Below, one piece after another: positions 33,718 to 42,927 of a DNA stretch of 60,000 bases. The notes below the pieces were generated by a model that was not told the DNA's origin, did not search any database, and was given only the letters and a program-made list of their open reading frames with translations. Positions within the stretch are counted from its first letter, which is position 1. The number at the start of each line of letters is the position of its first letter. The DNA is taken from contig NC_087062.1 of the NCBI RefSeq assembly GCF_963678635.1, positions 52,340,473 through 52,400,472 of the forward strand. Reading direction: 5' to 3'. This DNA is from Symsagittifera roscoffensis (Eukaryota > Xenacoelomorpha > Acoela > Convolutidae). The translations under genes were made by a program, and so were the position numbers.

Positions 33718-34653
33718 GATCATTTTGGACCGTTTGCTTCGAAAACCGCAGGAAACTACAACAAACGCTACGGCCTTATAATGACTTGCCTAACAACACG
33801 AGCCGTACATCTTGAGATGTGCCAGGAGCAATCAGCCGACGCCTTCATCAATACCTTACGACGATTCTTCGCACGCAGAGGACAACCAGCCAAAATTGTT
33901 TCTGACAACGGTACAAACTTCACCGCAGCCGAAAAAGAACTCAACAGACACTTCGAGGCCGATGTTACACAACATTTCTACGCCAACCATCAGGTTGAAT
34001 GGACATTCAACCCTGCCCAAGCTTCTAATTTCGGAGGTGTATGGGAACAACTCATAAGATCAGTCAAAGCTTCGTTCTATGCCATCATAGGAAGCCAGAT
34101 TCTAACAGACGACATATTCAACCCCGTTCTTTGCGAAGTTGAACACTTCATGAACGCAAGACCCATCACTACAGTTTCATCATCGCCCGAAGATGTTGAC
34201 GGCCTCACACTAAATCATTTTCTTCTCGGGAGAGCGCATGCCACCATGCCACCTCTACAAACCCAACAGCCGTCAACACTCAGTCGACAATGGAGATTTG
34301 CCCAACAACTCTCAACCAATATTTGGAAACGCTTGATGAAGGAGTTTATTCCAACACTAATGCCAAGACAACGATGGACAACAAAGACGCCGCCTATCAA
34401 AGTAGGAGAAATTGTCTGGATTTTTCAGGATATGACGCCACGAGGACTCTGGCCAATTGGACGGATCACAGGAAACAAACCAACCGATGATGACCAGACC
34501 CGCGTTTACACCGTCAAAGTAAGAGATAAAATTGTGTCAATACCTGCCATTAGACTAGCAACTGTTAGTCCGGACTATTGCAATCAACCAGCAAACGAAA
34601 ATTTACGACAAAGAGAGCCTCACCCTAAAGCAGCCTTGCGCCGACAGTTATAG
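33718..34653 (+). pseudogene. pol: BEL/Pao integrase core and C-terminal domain
   Basis: Frame 1 is open through the catalytic domain. The first Asp is at 33718 (LDHFGPF), the second lies in VSDNGTNF (about 33904), and the Glu lies in FGGVWEQL (about 34045). The block THRAVHLE-like (LTTRAVHLEM) and HFMNARPITTVS (about 34147) are typical of BEL/Pao. The tail near 34395-34480 (KVGEIVWIF, then RGLWPIGRI) matches the DUF5641 domain of these elements. The ATG at 33781 is internal. This is the least damaged part of the element. Confidence 0.88.
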
Positions 34654-34770
34654 CCGATAACTTCAACTGACGCTTACACGACCATTAAGCCAGCGTTTTA
34701 AGTTTTGTAAATAGGAATTACTCCACCCCTTTTTTCCTAATTTATTTTGCAACTGCAAAATGAGGCCGAG

Positions 34771-35013
34771 TGTTATATGCCAATTTTACAATTGACAACC
34801 ATCCTAAATGACTTCAATTTTTCACATGTAATCAGGAAAACTCCGGGAAAGAAATTGAAAACCAGAAATTGCAAAAAGAAAATTAGGAAAACTGCAAAAC
34901 TAAATTACCAAACACGTGCAACCAACTAATATATAATCAAGTCAACGTTTAAAGCAAGAAAATGCTCAAGCATACGGTGTGAACTAGAAAAGATTGCATT
35001 TTTGTTTTCTATA
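34771..35013 (+). repeat. 3' LTR of the BEL/Pao element (243 bp)
   Basis: Preceded by the purine-rich AAAATGAGGCCGAG (34757-34770), a polypurine tract. Similar over its length to 28386-28630 with scattered substitutions, indicating an old insertion. Confidence 0.88.
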
Positions 35014-35130
35014 ACTTTTTTAAAAAAATTGACAAAAAAAATTCCCCATCAAATTTAGTTATATTGGCGTCAAAGACGCCTTTAGAAAATTTTTAAGGTT
35101 GGCCAGCCAGAAAACATCTCAAAAAAATAT
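35014..35130 (-). repeat. Right part of the MITE-like repeat split by the BEL element
   Basis: Contains TATATTGGCG-CAAAG-CGCCTTTAGAAAA, the reverse complement of the centre of the MITE at 36111-36539 (about 36240-36280). It continues from where 28213-28385 stops. Right end uncertain. Confidence 0.65.
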
Positions 35131-36102
35131 CAATGGGGGAAAAATTGGAAAAATTGGCAATCAGAAATGAGAGGGGGAGGCAGTTTTTCTCTCACAAAAA
35201 AGTGAGAGAATTTTTGTGCTCGGGTGGTTTTTTCTCTAGACATAATTCGAATTTTCAAAAAGCCCTTTTTGAAAAGAACTTTTTATTGCATCAGAAAGTC
35301 AGTGATGTCTTGAGCTCAAACTTGAAAAGATAGCTTACCTGTAATCTTTTTATAAGATAAATGTCCGGGTTGAAAACGCCAGTTTTGATAGTTTGGGATA
35401 ATTAATGCAAGATATTTTCCGTGCTATTAACTCGTGATATGCTATTTAGACTGCTCATAAATGACTCCAATTAAATTGTTATTAGACGATAAAAATATCA
35501 TTTTGTATATAATCTGTGAGAGGCATTTTTGAAAAACCAGAAAAAAAATCCATCAAATATTTTTTCAATCCATTTTTGTATTGGAAAAATTATCCGTTTC
35601 AAAGCAGTTTAAAAAATGTTTAAGGAAGGTTGGAATCTTAAGGGTTAGATTTTCATTTTGATTCAAGCTGTTTTTTATATTTGTTGTTATATCTTCTCGC
35701 CAAACTCAGTTGCTAGTATAAAACGATATAATTCTCATTTAGTAACCAATTTATGAAGCAAACAAATAGCTTCAATTCAATTTGGAATGAGCCGAAAAAA
35801 CTGAACATAAATAGAAAACGGCGTTGTATTGATTTGCATAGAACTCGATAATTTGTCTTAATTTTGAAAATGAAAAAATCTTGAAAAAAAATAAATGCGA
35901 AAAAAAGTACATTTTTTTGTAACAGTAAGAAAATTTTCAACTATTTTATTAGAAAATTTTGATGTAATAAAACTGTCATTTATTCGAACAGGTTCATTTT
36001 TTGAAAACTTGATTGGAGAAAATTGGTAAAAAAAACGCGCATTAATTGACCTAAATTGGCTGCATTGGCTATTTCCAAGCTCCCGTAACTTTACAAAATA
36101 TG
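35131..36102. other. Non-coding interval
   Basis: Nothing recognised; AT-rich, short random ORFs only. Confidence 0.6.
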
Positions 36103-36110
36103 GTCACAGA

Positions 36111-36539
36111 CAGGGGCGGATTTAGGGGGGGGGCGGTGGGGGCGGACGCCCTTCTCTCAGGGACTCGACCCCCTGCCGACCCAAAGGGTCCCTCCTTTGG
36201 TACTTTTTAAGAAATTCATTTTTGGCCAACTGACCCTAAAATTTTTCTAAAGGCGCCTTTGGCGCCAATATATTCTATTTTTGAGGGGGGAGCGCCCGCC
36301 GAAAAAACGCAATTTTTTGGTCAAAATTTTCCAAAAAATGCCTAAAAACGCCTTTTTTGGACTGTTTGTTTAAATTTTTGCCTGCGGCGCAGAAAATGTT
36401 GCCAAAAAAGGGACTAAACCATGCTTAGGAAAGCTCAAAAATCAATTCGGTCGACCCAAAAAAAAAGATCGACAAAATTTTCGAAATTTTTTTTGAAAAT
36501 CCGCCCCTCCCCCTCGAGAAAATCCTAGATCCGCCCCTG
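36111..36539 (+). mobile_element. hAT-like MITE with TIRs and 8-bp target duplication
   Basis: 429 bp bounded by CAGGGGCGGATTTAG and its inverted form CTAGATCCGCCCCTG. Flanks GTCACAGA (36103-36110) and GTTACAGA (36540-36547) differ at one base, giving the 8-bp target duplication typical of hAT elements. The centre has palindromic GGCGCC words. No ORF, so it depends on a transposase elsewhere. Confidence 0.88.
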
Positions 36540-36547
36540 GTTACAGA

Positions 36548-37558
36548 TGACTTATTATGATTACTTTTTAAATTTTGAGCGCTTTCAAACTTTTTTCAGA
36601 TGCTATTGAAGTATTGTAAATGTATGTAAGAAAATTGAATTGGTTTGAGTAGAGAAATAATTAAGAAACTGAGAAATAAAAACTAAAACAGTATGATGAT
36701 TGTTTAATTTCATTTCCCGCGAAGTAAACTCCCGTAAAAGATAGTTTACTTAGGTATTTTTTACCAACCCCTCTCCCCCAATTTTTACCCCTCAAAACAG
36801 CTCATACTTTCAGAATTAATTAGTAAGCCGCATTTTATTTTGGTTCAGCTAGACGCCAAAGTTTTTTTGCGGCCCAGTTTTTATGTTGCGTCAGGCGCCG
36901 AAAACCATAATAATTGAAATTCTATTCTTTTCAACAGTCTTTTCTTTAGAATACATTACATGGGTATAAGAATACATAATTTATGTCCAACAATAGCTGT
37001 ACAACAAATATTATTCAAGCCTATCTCCTCTGAATAACGCAGCCAGGCAAACTTACCTCTGAACTTATTATAGTACCAATATCAAAAAATTACCTTGAGG
37101 GAATTAAATTACAATTTATTCAAAAACTATATTCTAGCAACAAACAACTAAAAATTTCTTCAGATGCGGTAGTGATTCAAAGCTAGTTTGTATAACTATG
37201 CTTTAATTAAAACGCTACAAAAACAATTTTTGGAGCGTAAAAATGAGAATTTTGGGAGAAAAAAAGAAAAAATTTTCCCAGTTATCTTTTTAAATTTGAT
37301 CAATAAATTGACTTCGGCATATTTGTTTGAGAGCCTGATTTTTTTTCAAATACGTTTCCTGTTCCAATTAACGCTAATTGGGAAGAATCTTTCAATGGCT
37401 GACAGCTTGAATTAAAAACGTGGCCTTTCTTGTTCATTTAGATGACAATCGTTGTATGGATACCCATAAAATGAATAGCTTTTTTTGAGTTTTCTTCAAA
37501 TTGCTTATATTTCACTTGTTTTCAAACACGATTGAGATTAGTATTATTTAGAACTGAG
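36548..37558. other. Non-coding interval upstream of the GPCR gene
   Basis: No gene seen. It must hold the promoter and 5' untranslated region of the GPCR gene, but no clear TATA box stands out. Confidence 0.5.
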
Positions 37559-37576
37559 TGAACAAAATACAGGAAG

Positions 37577-39060
37577 ATGACAGCTGTGAACGACACATCA
37601 TTGAACATTAGTCTGTCCGGTGGGATGGGAGAGGGAGAGGGAGAGGGGGACTATTCCTACTCGGCCACCAAGTTCGACATTGGAGTGATTGTGCTGAGAG
37701 TGATCATCACACTGTTCGGACTGCCAGCCAATGCCATGGTCATATTTGTGGTGTGCAAGTTCAGCGAAATGAAGACCTACTCCAACATATTCTGCGCCAG
37801 GTATGCATGCAATCACAAACACGGTCGCACACTCCCATTTTCAGATTCAAAACCCTCCCACTGAACAGCAACACTTACAACACCCTTTTTTACTCCACTT
37901 GCTAAACTTTTTCTAAAGTGTCTCTAGTGAAACCATAACGCAAAATTTGGGGGCACGCTTAAATCAAAACTTTTCAAAAACTGCCCAAAACGGTTTTTCG
38001 ACTCAACTTTGCCAAATAACAGAATTTTTTTGCGTAAATTTAATCTTTTCATTGTCTCGACAGAGTCCAAATTTTCCATCGTCTCAAAAAATGCTTGAAT
38101 ACTTCAAAAGCCACCCCTCCTTCTCGATGAAGTCCTCCATGACAAAATGAGAGCTTTAAAAATCATAAGACAGCATAGTACATAGAAAATACAAAAAAAC
38201 AAGTATAGATGATTGTGGAAAGCTGTATCAGAAATTAAAAGCATAGTTTTGAATAATTTGTATGATAAAAGAGGAAAAAGAAAACTGGGGACCCTCACCG
38301 AACCCTTTCCGTTTAGCGTAGCTTTTGGCATTTTTTGTTTTTAAGTAATGAAAAGATTGATGTGTTAGTTTGGCAGTGACGGACAACCTGACCCTGTTGC
38401 ATGACCTGTTCTTCTCCATTCCCTCCCAACTGCTGACCCAGATGACCTCTGCAGACTACACCTCCATCCCCCAGTGTCTGCTGCTGGGAGTGGGCAACAT
38501 ACTCACTGTCACCGCCGGATTCCACCTGGCAGTCATCGCACTCGACCGATTCCTATTTATCAACTTCCCATTCAGGTCACACACAAATGTCTTCATGCCT
38601 TAATAGCAGCGCCTCATGTTGAAATACTTTAAGCTGACAACTAGATATCAAATTTGTTGTTGAACTTTTTTGCCAAAATTTTTTGTAGCGAATTATTTGA
38701 TATAGTCCCGGTTTTTCTGACTAAGTAGCGTACAACATCGCTAGTAGTCTATTTTCTAAATGTATTAAGGAACATTCCGAATAAAGGATTACTACGCAAG
38801 TCTTGAGCACTAAGTTATCCTTCTTAAAACCCTGAGTTTCAGATACTACATTGTGCTGCAGTGGGCCAAGACACCCCTGCTGCTGGCGTGTTGGTTGCCA
38901 GGCATCATAATCGGACTGGGCCTTGAGACCAGAGCATGTACCCAGAGAGCATTCGTGGACAGCAAGGAGAACATCATCATGCGTGAGTCATCTATTTCGC
39001 ATTTTAAACTAACAATTGCGGGCAGCTTGCAGGCAGAGTCTCAACATCTGGCAGGAGCTG
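37577..39060 (+). CDS. Rhodopsin-type G protein-coupled receptor, N-terminal half only (four exons)
   Basis: Exons are 37577-37800, 38369-38575, 38843-38982 and probably 39026-39060, joined by GT-AG introns with matching phases (2, 2, 1). An in-frame TGA 18 bases upstream (37559) supports the ATG. The extracellular N-terminus has N-glycosylation sequons (NDT, NIS) and a Gly/Glu repeat. TM1 (IIITLFGLPANAM-like with GxPxN) is followed by TM2 containing LAVTDNL. TM3 ends in ALDRF at the DRY position. TM4 is LLLACWLPGIIIGLGL. The last intron is 43 bases with a perfect ACTAAC branch site. Exon 4 adds a Cys in the second extracellular loop, then stops where a MITE begins. TM5-7 were not found before the convergent gene at 42769, so this is either a truncated pseudogene or an incomplete model. 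Ligand unknown. Confidence 0.8.
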
Positions 39061-39073
39061 GTTATACGAAATC

Positions 39074-39441
39074 TCAGGAGTTCGACACCCTGCCGACCCA
39101 AAGGGTTCCTCTTTGTACTATTTGGAGATATCCATTTTTGGTGACGGACCCTACAATTTCTGAAGGCGCCATCGGCGCCAATATATACTAATTTTGAGGG
39201 AGAGCGCGAGCCGAAAAAACGCAATTTTGTGGTTAAAACTTGCCAAAAATTTCCTAAAACGCCTTTTTTGGCCTGTTTTTTCAGAATTTTGCCTGCGGCG
39301 CAGAAAGCTTGGTCAAAATGGGGTCTTTATAGTATTTAGGAGAGCTCAGAAAATCAATTTGTTCGGCCTAAAAAAAACGTCGACATTTTTTTTTGAAAAT
39401 CCGCCCCCCCCTCCGCCGAGAAAATCCTAGATCTGTCCCTG
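39074..39441 (+). repeat. MITE copy, 5'-truncated, abutting GPCR exon 4
   Basis: Same order as 36111-36539 from CTGCCGACCCAAAGGG through GGCGCCAATATA and GCCTGCGGCGCAGAAA to CCTAGATCTGTCCCTG. About the first 45 bases of the MITE are missing on the side facing the exon. Confidence 0.85.
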
Positions 39442-39495
39442 TAAAAGCCCTTTCAATCGTGATACGAACGACAAAATAAATTTTGATAAAAATCT

Positions 39496-39840
39496 CAGAG
39501 TTGAGAAAAACCGGTTGAAAGTTTTTGACTTCTGGTCTAATTTCGTGCAAATAAAGCGAGCGACCGGGCTTATTTTGTTTAATTTAGGCCGCTTACAATA
39601 GCTTATTTCTGCCTAGTTTTCGTTTTAATCAAGTAGCGCTAGTTTATGGCGTTTAAAACGCCATTTCGGAAATATAAAAATCAAGAAATTTAGCCAAAAA
39701 AATTGAAAAAGTCTTTGAATTTTGATTTTTTTCTTAAAAAACTGTTGTTCATTTTGCTTATTTTAGTATAAATGTCAAATATGCATAAACTTTAGATTTT
39801 TGTTCAAATTCTTTTATCGCACCACGCAAAAAAGTGACAC
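39496..39840 (+). repeat. Dispersed repeat family with AAATAAAGCGAGCG core, copy 2
   Basis: Shares the ordered blocks listed for 22640-23010, diverged. Confidence 0.7.
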
Positions 39841-40169
39841 TAATTTGAAAATGACATTTTTTAAAAATATTTTAAGACTATGGATGGGCGGTACATTCTG
39901 TTCTACTTTCACAGTAACCGGCTATCATCGGTTTAATTTAAATGTCGGTTAACACAACCAAACTAGAATTTCTGCATCAATGAACGGTTGAAATCCCAAC
40001 TGTGCGATTAAGTATCTACAAATGACTTTGGCTGAAGTTTTATTCAAAAAATCTAAAATCGATTTTTTCTTTAATTGTTTCGAAATTTCCCTCTTACACA
40101 TGGACTATTAACGCAATTTCTGGATTGATAATTTTGCTCGTATTCAAACAGAAACAATACTGATCGTAT

Positions 40170-40640
40170 CAGGGCGAAGCCCTGAATATTTCGACTGCCC
40201 TAAAGTTCTATTGAGCAGTAATAACCTGAAAAAAACTAAATGTAGAAAAAAAAGTTTAAAAAAATGAAAAAAGTTCTATAAAAAATTGAGATTTTTTGTA
40301 AAATTCATCCCCCACAGGCCATATAAAACACAAAGTGGTAAACTTTGCACCTATTAACAATTATGGCATATAAGCCTGCTTCAACCAGTTTGGAACGATT
40401 TCTAAAAATGATTAAATCTCTGCTTACGCGTTGATAGCGCGAAAAATATCGCGCGGTAATTGTCCCAAATCGGCCAAAATGGCACTCTTTAAATCCCCAA
40501 ATCTCTACAAAAATTAATCACAGTTGAAATATCTTTTCAAATTTAAGCTCAGGACAACAATATTTTTCGAATGATATAAAAAAATTCCGTCAAAAATGGC
40601 TAGTTAAAAAGTCGAAATTTGTCTGAAGAAAAAAAAAACC
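40170..40640 (+). repeat. Dispersed repeat, copy 1 (partner at 59447-59885)
   Basis: Shared blocks include CCCTGAATATTTCGACTGC, TTGGAACGATTTCTAA, TTACGCGTTGATAGCGCG, TATCGCGCGGTAATTG and GTTAAAAAGTCGAA. The TAGCGCGAAAAATATCGCGC part is an imperfect hairpin. Confidence 0.88.
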
Positions 40641-42365
40641 CATACCGTGAATATTGACCAAATTTGTCAGCAACCATTTTCAATAAGAAGCAGAAGGTGA
40701 GACTAGGATTAGAGTTGTTGAAAAACAGAAAAGCACCCCGAGACACAAAATTTGTCAGTTTCTTCGGTACTTGGACCCGCAAACTTCTAACGGTCGGACG
40801 GGTGAACAAAAAAGACATTTTTTGTCTTTGATGTTGAGTTTTACAGAGTACTTTTGTTGCTCGTTTTCTTTTTGGTTTTTGGTTTTTTCAGACTTTGATG
40901 AGCTTAACTTGAAAAACTGAGGTTCAAAAAACAGAAAGTCAAGCGTAAAATGAGGAACAAGTTTGAACAGAGTTTTACGAAAAAAGACACATAGAAAGTG
41001 ATAATTCATTTCTCTCACTAATACTCAAAAAAATATTTTTAAAAAATTGGCCACTAAATGATTATTTGGTACCGAAATTTAAAGTAAGCTTGATTACAAT
41101 TGTATGAGCTTTTATAAAACTTCAATTTTCAAATTTCAAAAAAAGTATAAAACTTCAAAAAGTTACTTGTTTACAAAAAAGCTTGCAATTTTCATTCTAA
41201 AACGATTACGCATGAAAACGGCTTAAAACTATAAGGTTGTGTAAAATTGCCAATTGATATCAATTTAACTCTAAAAGCAATGCCAAAATTGAAGCCATTT
41301 TTTCAAAAAAAATTAAAGTTCTCTTTCTACTTCCATAGCGGTTTTCCCTGCCAAAATTTAGGAGGAACCGCATATGGAGTAAAAATCTCACAAAGTTGGT
41401 TATTGATTGAAACTTTAATCCTACATTTGGGAGGTTCGATTTCGAGCAAAAATACAGCTTTCCTACCAAAATTAGAGAAAAAATGCTATTGCGTAATGTA
41501 TCTATACAACCTGTTGATTAGCTCTTAACCAAGGCCATTACGAGGCCAAACTGCGATTTTTGTGAATTGTAAGCGGATTCCGCGACAAGGACGCTCACTT
41601 TGTTCTTTTTTTTGTTCTTTCATTTTCTTATTTTCTTTGATCATTACGACAAAAATTTAAAAGGTTTAAATACTTGTCTGTGGAATCCAGGAACATACAG
41701 TCACAAAATTGTGCGCCTATCCAGTGCACAGTTTGGCCTCGTAATGGCGAAGTGCAAAAATGTTTAGAAAAAATTTCCTAAAAAAATAGCCGTTTTTAGA
41801 CTGATAACTTGTTTCTGCAAAAAAATAGAGCAAAACGGCTGACGCAAGGAAAATTTTGACGCCTATTTTTTTTTCGATTGAGCTCTTAATTTCCATTTGC
41901 GAGCGCAATTTTTGAGAAAAGGCAAGACGTTTCACAAAAAAACTGTCAATATATGATAAAAACGGATTTTGCCAAATGCCATATTTTTGCACAAAAATAA
42001 GAGCGTAGTCACTGATTGAGGTAAGACCTATACACCCAGTTTTTCAATTGAACTCATAATTCCAGATTTGAGAGAGTATTTTTTAAGAATCAGGATATAT
42101 CTAAAAAAATTGCCAAAATTTCAAAAATTGGACGTTTTCCAAAGCAATGACCTTTTGTGCAAAAGTTAGGGCAGAGTGGCATATGCAGGGGAGACTACAA
42201 TAACATGTTCTTCCGATTGAAATCTGGTTTTTAAATTTTGCAAAGTTTTATTTGAGAAAGTGAAAAATTCCAGAAGAATGGGTCAAAATTTTCCACCACT
42301 GAGTTTTCCGAACACCCTAGAACGTGGTTCAGAGTAAACAGACACTAACTTAAAACGCAAGCATC
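40641..42365. other. Non-coding interval
   Basis: No exon-like GC-rich stretch is seen, although the missing GPCR exons should lie here. 41860-42300 contains diverged copies of the ATTGAACTCATAATTCCAGA / GAGAAAAGTCAAAA type unit that is clearer at 43800-44420. Confidence 0.55.
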
Positions 42366-42419
42366 ATTATCAAGCTTTGTAAATTTTTCTATCACTGCTT
42401 AATAATTGGTTTGTTCGCT
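42366..42419 (+). repeat. 54-bp direct repeat, copy 1
   Basis: Identical to 43138-43191. The pair brackets the last exon of the minus-strand gene. Confidence 0.95.
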
Positions 42420-42768
42420 GTCTGGTTTGTTGATTCTCTCGAAAAATATCTTTGTCAAATCAAGAAAGTTTGAAACCAACTCCCTAAACGAATGTGTGTT
42501 ATGGCACTTGTATGCCCGTGACAGAAAAAAAAATAGCTCGGATACTTCAAGGCTCCTCAAGTTTTTAGCATGTACTTAAAATGAATGAAAAATTATTTTG
42601 AAAAGATCCATCAATATGCTACTTCTACAAGTGAACAAAAAGCAGATGTCATGAGATCAAATGCATTTTGTCTTGATTCCACAGAAAAGAATGATAAATA
42701 AGCAATAAATAAAAAAAATACATGTCTGTTCTCGTTAACTTCTCTTCCACTCCGATTTGTATCTTACT

Positions 42769-42927
42769 CTAATTGTCATCCACTTCAGCCTGAGCGACCT
42801 TTCCCTCCTTGGCCAACTGAGCTATGAGAGTCTGTGCCCAGGCACTGATCTGTTTACTCACTTTGTACTTTCGGATGTTGCCCATGGACAATCCTTCCTC
42901 AGTACACTGCAGACAATTCACAAAGTG
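42769..42927 (-). CDS. Host zinc-finger-like gene, last exon f
   Basis: Acceptor CTATTTTTCAG, stop TAG at 42771-42769. Encodes HFVNCLQC then a Lys/Ala-rich helical C-terminus ending in VDDN. Confidence 0.8.
   Translation of the reverse strand, partial: HFVNCLQCTEEGLSMGNIRKYKVSKQISAWAQTLIAQLAKEGKVAQAEVDDN

Larger units (their letters stand above)
28386..35013 (+). mobile_element. BEL/Pao LTR retrotransposon, degenerate, both LTRs present
   Basis: LTRs at 28386-28630 and 34771-35013 share start TGTTAT, a long similar body (AATCAGGAAAACTCCGGGAAA, AAACACGTGCAACCAACTAAT) and end. Internal order is gag with a BEL-type zinc knuckle, a DTG protease, an RT with YMDD, RNase H, and a DDE integrase with a DUF5641-like tail, as in BEL/Pao. 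Several frameshifts and stops occur from gag to integrase. It lies inside a MITE-like repeat, so it inserted after that repeat. No clear target duplication is readable. Confidence 0.93.

Noticed and set aside
36111-36539. Structural RNA gene because of GGCGCC palindromes
   Set aside because: The TIRs and 8-bp duplication show it is a MITE.
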